Positions 32,983-42,623 of a stretch of 64,000 nt of DNA are shown one piece after another. The notes beneath the pieces were generated by a model. It was not told the DNA's origin and did not search any database. It was given only the letters and a program-made list of their open reading frames with translations. The stretch comes from Streptomyces filipinensis (GTDB lineage Bacteria; Actinomycetota; Actinomycetes; Streptomycetales; Streptomycetaceae). Numbering within the stretch: position 1 is the first letter of the stretch; each line of letters starts with the position of its first letter. Position numbers and translations under genes: made by a program. The stretch lies in assembly GCF_014649495.1 (NCBI RefSeq), contig NZ_BMTD01000005.1:383432-447431 (forward strand), given 5' to 3'.

Positions 32983-35900
32983 GTGAAACCCGCCATCGCC
33001 GACCCGAGACGGGCGGCGGCGATCGTCCTGTGCGTCCTCGCCGTCGTCCTCGGCCTCACCCACCCCGCCGCCTTCGCGGCCCCGCACCCTGCCACGCCCC
33101 GCCCGGCAGCCGTTTACGACGTGCGCGACTACGGCGCCAGGGGTGACGGCTCGACCAACGACACCCCCGCCATCGACAAGGCCGTCACCGCGGCCAACGC
33201 GGCGGGCGGCGGCACCGTCCGCCTCCCGGCCGGCACCTACAAGTCCAAGAACACCATCCACATGAAGAGCCATGTGACGCTCCAGGTCGACAAGGGCGCC
33301 ACCCTCCAGGGCTCCTCCGCAGGCACCTACGACCCGCCCGAGTCCAACCCGAACGACAAGTACCAGGACTACGGGCACAGCCACTTCCACGACGCGATGA
33401 TCTACGGCGACCGGCTGACCGACATCGGTTTCACCGGCGACGGGGTCATCGACGGCGGCGGCAACCTGATCACCGGAAACCCCAGGTCCGGGCAGGCCGA
33501 CAAGATCCTCTCGCTGACCCGCTGCGACGGGCTGCGGCTCGGCGACGGTCTCACGCTGCGCCGTGGCGGCCACTTCGGCGCCCTGATCAACGGCTGCACG
33601 AACGTCGTCTCCGACCACCTGACCATCGACACCGCGAGCGACCGCGACGGCTGGAACGTCATCTCCACGACCGACGTCACGATCACCAACGCGCACATCG
33701 CGGCCAACGACGACGCCCTGGTCTTCAAGAGCGACTACGCCCTCGGCGCCAAACTCCCCAACGGCCACGTGCGCGTGAGTGATTCGGTGCTGTCGGCGCG
33801 CTGCTGCAACGCCCTGATGTTCGGCTCCGAGACCTGCGGCGACTTCTCCGACTACCAGTTCGAGAAGATCCGTATCGAGGGCGCCGACAAGTCCGGGCTC
33901 GGCATGGTCTCCATGGACGGCGCGAAGATCTCCGACGTCCACTACCGCGACATCACCATGACCGACGTGCACTCGCCGATCATGGAGAAGATCGGCACCC
34001 GTAAGCGATGCGGAAACAGTCCAGGCGTCGGCTCGATCAGCAACATCACCTACGACGACATCACGGCCACCGGCAACAGCCCGTCCTTCAGCCCGACCCT
34101 GTGGGGCGAGGACGGCCACCGCATCAGCGACGTCACCTTCAACCACGTCAACATCACCGTCCCCGGCGGCAACGGCACCATGTCCACCGGTGTGCCGAGC
34201 AACGACGCCAAGGACTACAACCCCAAGAGCATCGGGACCCGGCCGGCGTACGGCTGGTACCTGCACGACGCCGACGGCGTCACCTTCACCGACAGCTCAG
34301 TGAAGTTCGCGGCGGACGACGGCCGCCCCGCCTTCATCGCCAACGCGGCGAGCGGTATCCGGTTGACCCGGTTCACAGCGCAGAAGGGCGGCAACTCACC
34401 TCACGACCTCGGCTTCCAGTCCGTCACCGGCTACTGCGTCAGCGACAGCCACACCGCCAACGGCGGCGCCCTGCGCGTGTCGGCGAGGGGATCCAGCCAG
34501 AACTGCGCGGCACCGGTAACACCCGGCGACGTCGAGAACCCCCGCCAGGCCTTCCTCCGCGCCTCCGTCGGCGGCCTCTTCCTGCACTGGGGCCTGCGCA
34601 CCGCCCCCGCGCACACCAGCTGCACCGCCTGGGAGAAGGACGTCACCAGCGGTGGCTGGACGCCGGACTACTGGGTGAACGAGGCGCGGAAACTGCACAC
34701 GCAGTACATCGTGCTGGCGACCTTCCACAGCCGGCTCGGCTACGCCCGCCCGTGGCCGTCGAAGATCCCCGGTTCCTGCTCCACCAGGCGGGACTTCCTC
34801 GGTGAGCTGATCAACGCCGCGAAGGCCAAGGGCATGAAGGTCATCCTCTACATGACCGACGACCCCCAGTGGCACGACGAGGGCGGCCACGAGTGGCTCG
34901 ACTCGGCCGCCTACTCCGCCTACAAGGGCAAGAACGTCGACCTCACCACCCGCGACGGCTTCGGGCAGTTCTCGTACGACAACTTCTTCGAGGTCATGGA
35001 CCGCTACCCCGACCTCGGCGGCTTCTGGATCGACAACGACAACGCGTACTGGGAGAGCCACAACCTCTACGCGCAGATCTATCAGAAGCGCCCGGACTAC
35101 ACGCTCAGCAACAACAACGAAGACACGCCGATCATGGACATGATCAGCAACGAGCAGAAGACGGGGATGACGCCCGCCTACGACTACCCACAGGCGGTCT
35201 ACACCGCCCAACCCCGCCTGACCGAGGCCGACTTCAAGCTGCCGTCGACCGGGGCCTGGTGGTACGACGGCTCGAACCCCACCGTCGACAAGATGCTCAC
35301 GCTCGGCCGGCTGATCACCAACGCCGGTTCCTCGGTGAAGGCGCTCATGGCGGAGACCGCCCAGGTCAACGGGAAGTTCCCGGCGAACCAGGCGGACTTC
35401 AACAACTTCGCCAACTCCTACCTCGACAAGATCTGGGAGTCCCTGCACGGCACCGAGGGCGGCGGCTACCTGTACGGCGGCCTCAAGCCCGGCTTCTGGA
35501 ACGACGGCGCCCACGGCGTCACCACCGTCGCCAAGGACGACCCGAACCGGCAGTACGTCCACGTCCTGACCCCGCCGAGCACCGGCACCCTGCGCGTCCG
35601 CGACAACGGGTACCGCATCGCGGCGGTCACCAACCTCCGCACCGGAGCGCCGGTTTCCTGGTCGCAGTCCGGCGGCGTGCTCACCCTCACCGGCCTCGGC
35701 CGCTGGGACCCGTACGACACCGTCTTCAAGGTGATCACCGCGGGGCGCCAGGGCATCGCGACCGGCGTCAAGGTCACCGCGAGCACGTCCGCGAGCGGCC
35801 ACTCCGGCTCCGCCGCCGGCGACGGCGACCACCTCACCTACTGGGACAACGACAAGACGCTCCCGGTCAGCCTCACCTTCGACCTCGGCACGGCGCAGAA

Positions 35901-36228
35901 GGCGCAGTACCTCGGGCTGAACCAGCGCGAGGACTCCGTCGCCTACGCCCGCTCCGCCACCGAACAGTCCGCGCGGATCAAGGCCTACAAGGTCTACCTC
36001 AGCGACGACGGCAAGAACTGGGGCAGCCCCGTGAAGTCCGGACAACTCCCGAGCGCCCGTGGCATCCAGGGCATCGACCTGCCCGGCACCACGGCCCGCT
36101 ATGTCCGCCTCGAGGTCGACACCACCTGGGCCGCCTCCACCGACACCACCCGCTACCAGCGGCTGCGGATAGACGAGGCCTGGATCGGCACCTCCTACGC
36201 CACACCCGCCCCGAAGGGACGTCCATGA
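32983..36228 (+). CDS. GH28 polygalacturonase + fucosidase-like + discoidin fusion
   Basis: 1081 residues from GTG 32983 with GGAG 12 bp upstream. The signal peptide ends near AFA-AP. Residues 45-500 are a GH28-type right-handed beta-helix (YDVRDYGARGDGSTNDTPAI, NDDALVFKSD near 240 holding the catalytic Asp pair). Residues 520-900 resemble alpha-L-fucosidase (GH29) catalytic domains (ASVGGLFLHWGLRTAPAHTS, LGGFWIDNDNAYWESHN). The C terminus is an F5/8-type C (discoidin) sugar-binding module. A GH28-GH29-like fusion is unusual. Either activity could be altered, as the GH28 GHG motif reads GSETCG. The stop overlaps the next start. Confidence 0.85.
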   Translation: MKPAIADPRRAAAIVLCVLAVVLGLTHPAAFAAPHPATPRPAAVYDVRDYGARGDGSTNDTPAIDKAVTAANAAGGGTVRLPAGTYKSKNTIHMKSHVTLQVDKGATLQGSSAGTYDPPESNPNDKYQDYGHSHFHDAMIYGDRLTDIGFTGDGVIDGGGNLITGNPRSGQADKILSLTRCDGLRLGDGLTLRRGGHFGALINGCTNVVSDHLTIDTASDRDGWNVISTTDVTITNAHIAANDDALVFKSDYALGAKLPNGHVRVSDSVLSARCCNALMFGSETCGDFSDYQFEKIRIEGADKSGLGMVSMDGAKISDVHYRDITMTDVHSPIMEKIGTRKRCGNSPGVGSISNITYDDITATGNSPSFSPTLWGEDGHRISDVTFNHVNITVPGGNGTMSTGVPSNDAKDYNPKSIGTRPAYGWYLHDADGVTFTDSSVKFAADDGRPAFIANAASGIRLTRFTAQKGGNSPHDLGFQSVTGYCVSDSHTANGGALRVSARGSSQNCAAPVTPGDVENPRQAFLRASVGGLFLHWGLRTAPAHTSCTAWEKDVTSGGWTPDYWVNEARKLHTQYIVLATFHSRLGYARPWPSKIPGSCSTRRDFLGELINAAKAKGMKVILYMTDDPQWHDEGGHEWLDSAAYSAYKGKNVDLTTRDGFGQFSYDNFFEVMDRYPDLGGFWIDNDNAYWESHNLYAQIYQKRPDYTLSNNNEDTPIMDMISNEQKTGMTPAYDYPQAVYTAQPRLTEADFKLPSTGAWWYDGSNPTVDKMLTLGRLITNAGSSVKALMAETAQVNGKFPANQADFNNFANSYLDKIWESLHGTEGGGYLYGGLKPGFWNDGAHGVTTVAKDDPNRQYVHVLTPPSTGTLRVRDNGYRIAAVTNLRTGAPVSWSQSGGVLTLTGLGRWDPYDTVFKVITAGRQGIATGVKVTASTSASGHSGSAAGDGDHLTYWDNDKTLPVSLTFDLGTAQKAQYLGLNQREDSVAYARSATEQSARIKAYKVYLSDDGKNWGSPVKSGQLPSARGIQGIDLPGTTARYVRLEVDTTWAASTDTTRYQRLRIDEAWIGTSYATPAPKGRP

Positions 36229-38474
36229 CCCGGCTCAGAACCCTCACGACGGCGGCGGCCGGGCTGCTCGTCGTAGCCGCCGTGCCCCTCGCCGGCGCCG
36301 CCCACCCCGCGGCCGCCTCCGACAACGGCCAGTCCCCGCGGCCCGCCATGGGCTGGAGCAGCTGGAGTTTCGTACGCCGGCAGCCCACCGAGGCGAAGAT
36401 CGGGGCCCAGGCCGACGCGCTGGCGTCGAGCGGCCTGAAGGACCACGGTTTCGTCCAGGTCAACCTCGACGACTTCTGGCAGAAATGTGATGAAAACGGT
36501 TTCACGGTCGACTCCCACGGCCGCTGGGCCGTGGACACCGCCAAGTTCCCCGACGGCATCAAGGCCCTCGCCGATCACGTCCACGCCAAGGGCCTGAAGT
36601 TCGGCTTCTACGTCACCCCCGGCATCGCGAAGAACGCCGTCCTGAAGAACACCCCGATCGAGGGCACGCCGTACCACGCGAAGGACATCGCGGACACCTC
36701 GAAGACGGAGAAGAACTACAACTGCAAGAACATGTACGCCATCGACTACTCCCGGCCCGGCGCCCAGGAGTTCGTCAACTCGTGGGCCGGCCAGTTCGCT
36801 TCATGGGGAGTCGACTACCTGAAGATCGACGGCGTGGGCAGCCAGGACATCCCCGACGTCCAGGCCTGGGACAAGGCCCTGCGCGCCACCGGCCGGCCCA
36901 TCACCTTCGCCCTGTCCAACAACCTCGCACTCGACCACGCCTCCACCTGGCGCGCGCTCGCCAACAGCTGGCGCACCCAGGGTGACGTCGAGTGCTACTG
37001 CGGGCCGGGCTCCAACGGAAGCGGTTACCCGCTCACGAACTGGTCCCATGTCTCCACCCGCTTCGACTCGGCCGCCGCCTGGCAGCCGTACGCCGGGCCC
37101 GGCGGCTGGAACGACCTGGACTCCCTGGAGATCGGCAACGGCGACCAGGCGGGACTCACCGCCGACCAGCGCCGCTCCCAGTTCACGCTGTGGTCGATGG
37201 CGGCGGCACCGCTGCTGCTGGGCACCGACCTGACCCACCTCGACCCGGTCGACAAGGCGATGCTCACCAACGACCGGCTGATCGGCGTGGACCAGGACGG
37301 GGCCGCGGCGAAACGGATCGTGAACAGCGGGGTCAAGCAGGTCTGGAGCAAGCGGGAGAGCAACGGCGACTACGTGGTGGCCCTGTTCAACACCGGAACC
37401 TCCGGCAGCGCCACGGTCACCGTGAACTGGTCCCAGGTCGGGTTCACCGGCTCCGGTGACGTCACCGACCTGTGGTCCGGCTCCCACAAGGGCACGGTCA
37501 CCGGCTCCTACAGCGCGACCCTCCGCCCCGGCGAGACCCGGCTCGTCAGGGTCAGGCCCACCGCCGCCGTGAAGTCACTCGCGGCGTCCCCCGGCATGGC
37601 CGTCGCCCCCTACGAGTACCTGGGCTGGGGCGATCCGCCGGACCCGGCCGAGGTGATGTCCGCGACCGGCGACAGGTGGTTCACCCTCGCCTTCGTCCTG
37701 TCCGACGGCACCTGCAACCCCAAGTGGGACGGCACCCGGCCGCTGACCGGCGGCGGCGACCAGTCGGCGGTCAACCGCATACGGTCCGCGGGCGGCGATG
37801 TGATCGTCTCCGTCGGCGGCTGGAGCGGTGCCAAACTGGGGGAGAAGTGCTCCAGCGCCTCCGCACTGGCCGGCGCCTACCAGAAGGTGATCAACGCGTA
37901 CAGGCTGAAGGCGCTCGACATCGACATCGAGAACACCGAGTGGTCGAACGCCACCGTCCGCCAGCGTGTCGTGGACGCCCTGAAGACCGTGAAGGCGAAC
38001 AACCCCGGCCTGAAGACGGTCATCACCTTCGGCACCGCCACCAGCGGCCCCGACGCCACCGGCGTCGACATGATCAAGCGCGCGGCAAGGTCCGGCCTGG
38101 CCGACGACGTCTGGTGCGTCATGCCGTTCGACTTCGGCGGCGGCACCACGAACATGGGCACCCTCACCACGCAGGCCATGGAGGGCCTCAAGGCCCGGGT
38201 CAAGGCGGCCTACGGCTACGACGACGCCACCGCCTACGCCCACATCGGCCTGTCGTCCATGAACGGAAAGACCGACGACTCCGGTGAGCGCGTCCGCGTC
38301 GCCGACTTCCGGACCATGCTCGCCTACGCCCGGCAGCACCACATCGCGCGCCTCACCTACTGGTCCGCCAACCGCGACCGCCCCTGCGGCTCCGGCACCG
38401 ACGGCGACTCCTGCAGCGGCGTGCCGCAGCAGCCGTACGACTACCTCAAGGTCTTCACCCAGTACACGGGCTGA
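36225..38474 (+). CDS. Secreted GH27 alpha-galactosidase + GH18-like fusion
   Basis: 749 residues, ATGA overlap with the previous gene. Sec signal up to about residue 31. The GH27 domain (35-450) shows PAMGWSSWSFVRR, LKDHGFVQVNLDDFWQ, the nucleophile D202 in YLKIDGVG, R250-x3-D254 (probable acid/base) and GPGGWNDLDSLEIGNGD, followed by the usual beta-sandwich. From about 475 on comes a GH18-like barrel (VIVSVGGWSGAKLG; catalytic-type motif ALDIDIENTEW near 565). The two activities suggest attack on galactosyl side chains plus an amino-sugar or other backbone. Confidence 0.88.
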   Translation: MTRLRTLTTAAAGLLVVAAVPLAGAAHPAAASDNGQSPRPAMGWSSWSFVRRQPTEAKIGAQADALASSGLKDHGFVQVNLDDFWQKCDENGFTVDSHGRWAVDTAKFPDGIKALADHVHAKGLKFGFYVTPGIAKNAVLKNTPIEGTPYHAKDIADTSKTEKNYNCKNMYAIDYSRPGAQEFVNSWAGQFASWGVDYLKIDGVGSQDIPDVQAWDKALRATGRPITFALSNNLALDHASTWRALANSWRTQGDVECYCGPGSNGSGYPLTNWSHVSTRFDSAAAWQPYAGPGGWNDLDSLEIGNGDQAGLTADQRRSQFTLWSMAAAPLLLGTDLTHLDPVDKAMLTNDRLIGVDQDGAAAKRIVNSGVKQVWSKRESNGDYVVALFNTGTSGSATVTVNWSQVGFTGSGDVTDLWSGSHKGTVTGSYSATLRPGETRLVRVRPTAAVKSLAASPGMAVAPYEYLGWGDPPDPAEVMSATGDRWFTLAFVLSDGTCNPKWDGTRPLTGGGDQSAVNRIRSAGGDVIVSVGGWSGAKLGEKCSSASALAGAYQKVINAYRLKALDIDIENTEWSNATVRQRVVDALKTVKANNPGLKTVITFGTATSGPDATGVDMIKRAARSGLADDVWCVMPFDFGGGTTNMGTLTTQAMEGLKARVKAAYGYDDATAYAHIGLSSMNGKTDDSGERVRVADFRTMLAYARQHHIARLTYWSANRDRPCGSGTDGDSCSGVPQQPYDYLKVFTQYTG

Positions 38475-38495
38475 GGGGAAACAAGGGGAACACCC

Positions 38496-40526
38496 ATGCA
38501 TCTCAGAAGAGTTCTGCCGTACGGCCTGGCCGCGGCCCTCGCGCTGCCCCTGGCCGGCCTCAGCCAGGGCACCGCCCTCGCGGCGACCGACTACCAGGCC
38601 GAGGACGCCCTGATCTCCCAGGGCACTGTCGCCAGCAACCACACCGGCTTCACGGGCACCGGTTTCGTCGACTACACCAACGTCAGAGGCTCCTACGTGG
38701 AGTTCACGGTCAGCGCGGCCTCCGCCGGTCCCGCGTCGGTCACCCTGCGGTACGCCAACGGCACCACGGCCGACCGGCCGATGGACCTCTCCGTCAACGG
38801 CACCGTCGTCGCGCCCGCAGTCTCCTTCCCGGCCACGGCGGACTGGAACACCTGGGCCGCCAAGTCCGTCAACGTCACCCTGAAGGCGGGCAGCAACAAG
38901 ATCCGGGCGACGGCCACCACGGCGAACGGCGGCCCCAACCTCGACCGCGTGAGCCTCGGCACGCCGACCGACACCCAGGCCCCCACCCGCCCCGGGCAGC
39001 CCTCCTGCTCGGACATCGGCGAGGACCGTCTGACCCTGTCCTGGGGCGCGTCCACCGACGACGTGGGCGTGGCGGCGTACGACCTCTACGAACACGGCAA
39101 CAAGATCGGCGAGGCGCCGGGGGACACGACCTCGAAGACGCTGACCGGGCTCGCCCCGAACACCACCTACGACCTCACGGTCATCGCCCGTGACGCGTCC
39201 GGCAACACCTCGCCCGCCAGTCCGGTCGTCGACTGCACCACCAAGCCCAGCTCCGACACCACACCGCCGACTGCGCCCGGCACCCTGCACACGGCCGGCG
39301 TCACCTCGAACACGGTCGACCTCACCTGGGGCGCCTCGACCGACGACCACGCGGTCACCGCCTACGACGTGCGCAGCGACACCACCGTCTACAAGACCGT
39401 CACCAGCGGGACGTCCACCACGCTCACCGGGCTCGCCTGCGACAGCCCGTACAGCCTGAACGTCGTCGCCCGGGACGCCGCCGGCAACGTCTCCGCGCCG
39501 AGCAACACGGTCTCCTTCACCACCAAGGCCTGCGCCACCGACGGCGGTGTCCCGTCCTCCATCGCCACCCTGTCCACCGGCTGGACCATCGCCTGGGGCA
39601 CCTACTGGATGCCCGACGGCCAGTCCGCCCTGGTCACCGAGCGGGACGACTTCCGGGTGTGGAAGCTGACCAAGAGCGGCACGAGGACACAGGTGGGCAC
39701 GGTTCCCAACGCGGTCACCACCAACGGCGAGGGCGGTCTGCTCGGCGTCGCCGTCGACCCCAAGTGGGAGACCGACCACTACGTCTACTTCATGCACACC
39801 GCCGCCGAGGGCAACCGGGTCGTCCGCATGACCTACGACGGCACGACACTCAGCGGCTACAAGGTGCTGCTGCAGGGCATCAAGAAGAACCGCTACCACA
39901 ACGGCGGCCGCCTCGCCTTCGGCCCCGACGGCTACCTGTACGTCTCCACCGGCGAGGCCCAGCAGCCCGACCTCGCGCAGGACAAGAACTCCCTCAACGG
40001 CAAGATCCTGCGCATGACCACCGACGGCAAGCCGGCGCCCGGCAACCCCTTCGGCAACTACGTCTACTCCTACGGCCACCGCAACCCGCAGGGCCTCGCC
40101 TTCGACCGCAACGGGCGGCTCTGGGAGGCGGAGTTCGGCAACAGCTCCAAGGACGAACTCAACCTCATCAAGCCCGGCGCCGACTACGGCTGGCCCACCT
40201 GCGAGGGCAGCTGCAACGTCGCCGGCATGACCAACCCCAAGGCCACCTGGAACGTCTCCGAGGCCTCGCCGAGCGGCATCGCCATCGTCCGCAACGTGAT
40301 CTACATGGCGTCCCTGCGCGGCGAACGCCTGTGGCGCATCCCCGTCAACGGCGACACCGAGAGCGTCGGCACACCGAGCGCGTACTACGTCGGCACCTAC
40401 GGCCGGCTGCGCACCGTGACCAAGGTGCCGGGCGCCGACCAGCTGTGGCTGTCCACCACCAACTGCGACAACAACGGAGGTGCCGCCGACGGCTCGGACA
40501 AGATCTTCAAGGTGACGATCAGTTGA
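38496..40526 (+). CDS. CBM35-FN3-FN3 PQQ-dependent sugar dehydrogenase (AA12-like)
   Basis: 676 residues, ATG with AGGGGAAACAAGGGG upstream. Signal peptide to about 29. Residues 31-150 are a CBM35-like module (YQAEDALISQGTVASNHTGF), 170-245 and 258-345 two FN3 domains (DTQAPTRPGQPSCSDIGEDR, ARDASGNTSPAS). Residues 355-676 form a six-bladed propeller of the PQQ glucose/pyranose dehydrogenase type (GEGGLLGVAVDPKW, HNGGRLAFGPDGYLYVSTGE, YSYGHRNPQGLAFDRNG). It needs PQQ, which the genes at the head of this run could supply. It would oxidise sugars on or near bound polysaccharide and pass electrons outward. Confidence 0.9.
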   Translation: MHLRRVLPYGLAAALALPLAGLSQGTALAATDYQAEDALISQGTVASNHTGFTGTGFVDYTNVRGSYVEFTVSAASAGPASVTLRYANGTTADRPMDLSVNGTVVAPAVSFPATADWNTWAAKSVNVTLKAGSNKIRATATTANGGPNLDRVSLGTPTDTQAPTRPGQPSCSDIGEDRLTLSWGASTDDVGVAAYDLYEHGNKIGEAPGDTTSKTLTGLAPNTTYDLTVIARDASGNTSPASPVVDCTTKPSSDTTPPTAPGTLHTAGVTSNTVDLTWGASTDDHAVTAYDVRSDTTVYKTVTSGTSTTLTGLACDSPYSLNVVARDAAGNVSAPSNTVSFTTKACATDGGVPSSIATLSTGWTIAWGTYWMPDGQSALVTERDDFRVWKLTKSGTRTQVGTVPNAVTTNGEGGLLGVAVDPKWETDHYVYFMHTAAEGNRVVRMTYDGTTLSGYKVLLQGIKKNRYHNGGRLAFGPDGYLYVSTGEAQQPDLAQDKNSLNGKILRMTTDGKPAPGNPFGNYVYSYGHRNPQGLAFDRNGRLWEAEFGNSSKDELNLIKPGADYGWPTCEGSCNVAGMTNPKATWNVSEASPSGIAIVRNVIYMASLRGERLWRIPVNGDTESVGTPSAYYVGTYGRLRTVTKVPGADQLWLSTTNCDNNGGAADGSDKIFKVTIS

Positions 40527-40542
40527 CGCCCCATCAGGAAGA

Positions 40543-40625
40543 TCACGTCCGGTAGAGGGCCTCGGCCTCGTTGCCGTACGCCTTCTCGATCGCCATCCGC
40601 CTCAGCTTCAACGAGGGTGCCCGTG
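40543..40625 (-). pseudogene. Acyl-CoA synthetase C-terminal tail
   Basis: The minus strand reads APSLKLRRMAIEKAYGNEAE then ALYRT and a stop. This is the end of long-chain fatty-acid CoA ligases of the FadD15 type ('TP..KLRR..I...Y..EIE.LY'). Nothing more of the gene remains upstream. Confidence 0.55.
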
Positions 40626-40745
40626 CGGTGCTTGGGCGTAGTCGTCACGCAATCGCGGGCAGAGCCGAATTCAAAGAGCGCCGTCACAAGCCACAGCGTT
40701 GTCCCGCATATCCGCCCCGGACAAGGGTTTCTGCTCAGTATGCGG

Positions 40746-41250
40746 TCAATGAACAGCGTCGATGGCCTGTGTGATGAGGCTTCGGGCTTCGGCTCCGTAG
40801 AGGGCCGCGCCACGTAGCTGTTCGGACGCTTTCAAGTAGAGGACGATCTCGTCTGGCTGTGTGATCCGTACGCGGGCGGATACGAGTTCGGCGCTGACGA
40901 GCCGGTCGTCGTATACGTGGAAGGTCTCACGCGGCCACTGTCCCCACGAGGGAGAGACCAAGGGGATGATGCCGACAGAGACCTGGGGGAGGGTGCCGGC
41001 AGTCAGGAGGTGGCCGAGTTGGGCCGCCATTGCGTTCGGGATCGCAGACCTGGTGGCGCAGGGCTGCTTCCTCGATCACCGTCACGAGCCGGTGTCCGGG
41101 TTCCTGGATGATCTGGCTGCGCTTGATGCGGGGGCCCGGGCCGCCTGCGCGCTGTCGTCCACGGGGACGTCGTGGAGACAGGCGCTGGTGTGCAGGATGC
41201 CCGCGGCGTAACCCTCGGCCTGTAGCAGGAGCGCAGACGGTCCACGATCC
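40746..41250 (-). pseudogene. DUF5753/XRE-type regulator, broken
   Basis: The C-terminal 95 residues are open (MAAQLGHLLTAGTLPQVSVG, FHVYDDRLVSAELVSARVRI, YGAEARSLITQAI), the end of the DUF5753 domain found in Streptomyces helix-turn-helix regulators of the Scr1 type. Further upstream LVTVIEEAALRHQVCDP and LLLQAEGYAAGILHTSA belong to the same domain but in other frames. The HTH is missing. Dead gene. Confidence 0.75.
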
Positions 41251-41269
41251 GCTGCCACCGGCAGACGTC

Positions 41270-41573
41270 TGTCTCCGGCCTCGTCGGGCCGGGGAGAGGA
41301 TCTGCCGGTGCTGCGGGGAACGGCTGAGGCCGGGAGCCCGGCCCGGGGCGAAGTCCTGTTCGTCGGCGTGTCGGTCCAGGCAGTGGCGTGGCGGTTACGC
41401 CGGCGTCTGGCGGCCATCCGGGACGGTACGGGCGAGGTGCGGTGCCTGGAGTGCGGGGCCGTTGGGTGACCAGCACCGGCTGCCGCGCGGATGTGGTGTT
41501 CTGCTCGCCGCGGTGCAAGGTGAGGGCTTGGAGAGGCCGGGCGGAACCGTTCGGCGCACGGCCACAGTAACCG
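41270..41573 (+). pseudogene. Tandem zinc-ribbon small protein, frameshifted
   Basis: The frame gives ICRCCGERLRPGARPGAKSC then SSACRSRQWR, and a second unit in shifted frames: VRCLECGA, then TGCRADVVFCSPRCKVRAWR. Two CxxC...CSxxCR-RxWR treble-clef-like units are clear. The second needs a frameshift near 41467. Small proteins with such ribbons often accompany DUF5753 regulators or plasmid genes. Function unknown. Confidence 0.5.
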
Positions 41574-41708
41574 CTCGGCGAACGCGCCCCCGGATCCAAC
41601 TTCGTTCGTCATCCGGCCATTTATTGAGACTGGCTGCCCTTATCAGCGTATGGTCGGCGCCGTACATGGGATTGTCGAAGCCCTGGTTCGGGCACCGAGG
41701 AGCCGTCG

Positions 41709-42623
41709 ATGCTGGACCAGGATTTGCTGCGTGCCGCGCGCCTGGCTGGTTACGGGATCGTGGGCACTCAGCTCTCCTTGCTGAGCGATCACCGGCTCGG
41801 GGAGGTCGTGGCAGCCGCTACCCCGCTCGGGTCGGGCATCGGCGGCAGGTCGGCAGAGCTGGACATCAACGGAACGCGCGTCTTCGTCAAGCGGATCCCT
41901 TTGACGGAGGTCGAATTGCGCCGGGAGAATGTGCGGTCGACGGCGAACGTGTTCGAACTGCCGATGTTCTACCAGTACGGGGTGGGCCCGACCGGGTTCG
42001 GTGCTTGGCGGGAGCTTGCTGTGCACACCATGACCACGAACTGGGTTCTCTGCGGAGAGTGTGCGGGATTCCCCCTGATGTACCACTGGCGGATTCTGCC
42101 TGACTCCCCTCCCGAAGGATTCACCGACGAGTTCGGGGGCCTGGAGGGGACCGTCGCCCACTGGGAGGGATCCCCCGCCGTTCGTGACCGGCTGGAGGCC
42201 ATCGGTCAGTCCTCATACAGTCTGGTGGTCTTCCTGGAGCACGTGCCGCATACACTCGCCGGATGGCTGGCCGACCACCGCAAACCCGCCGTGTCGGAGG
42301 GCGGGGTCGGCTTGCCCTTCCTTTGGGTGGAGGAAGCTCTGATGAGCGGAGCCGACTTCATGAGTTCTCACGGACTTGTCCACTTCGATGCTCACTTTGC
42401 CAACATCCTGACCGATGGCCGCCAGCTCTACTTCGCTGACTTCGGGCTTGCCCTGAGCTCCCACTTCGACCTTTCGGCGGACGAGTCCGACTGCGCTGAA
42501 GGCTTCACCGTCCAGACCGGTCAGCACTTCGGGCTCGCGCTCGCCGCGGGCCATGGCCTGAAGCATGTCCAGGGCGGAAGCACCGGCGATGTCGTGGTCA
42601 GGCTGCTGGTGCGAAGGCCGTGA
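41709..42623 (+). CDS. Protein-kinase-like protein
   Basis: 304 residues. A kinase-like fold is seen: RVFVKRIPLTEVELR (Lys of the ATP site), then the catalytic loop LVHFDAHFANILTDG near 225 (HxDxxxxN) and FADFGLAL (DFG). The N lobe differs from standard Ser/Thr kinases and resembles the atypical kinases next to Streptomyces lantibiotic or regulatory genes. After DLSADESDCAEGF the sequence loses family character and the stop lies 26 bp inside the convergent hydrolase gene, so the C terminus has probably been replaced. Start ATG 41709 has GAGGAGCCGTCG upstream. Activity is plausible but not certain. Confidence 0.7.
   Translation: MLDQDLLRAARLAGYGIVGTQLSLLSDHRLGEVVAAATPLGSGIGGRSAELDINGTRVFVKRIPLTEVELRRENVRSTANVFELPMFYQYGVGPTGFGAWRELAVHTMTTNWVLCGECAGFPLMYHWRILPDSPPEGFTDEFGGLEGTVAHWEGSPAVRDRLEAIGQSSYSLVVFLEHVPHTLAGWLADHRKPAVSEGGVGLPFLWVEEALMSGADFMSSHGLVHFDAHFANILTDGRQLYFADFGLALSSHFDLSADESDCAEGFTVQTGQHFGLALAAGHGLKHVQGGSTGDVVVRLLVRRP

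Noticed and set aside
34396..36045. 549-codon minus-strand frame
   Set aside because: Shadow of the GH28/fucosidase-like fusion gene.
37575..40079. 834-codon open frame on minus strand
   Set aside because: Antisense to the GH27 and PQQ dehydrogenase genes; composition is Val/Gly/Asp shadow, with no domain.
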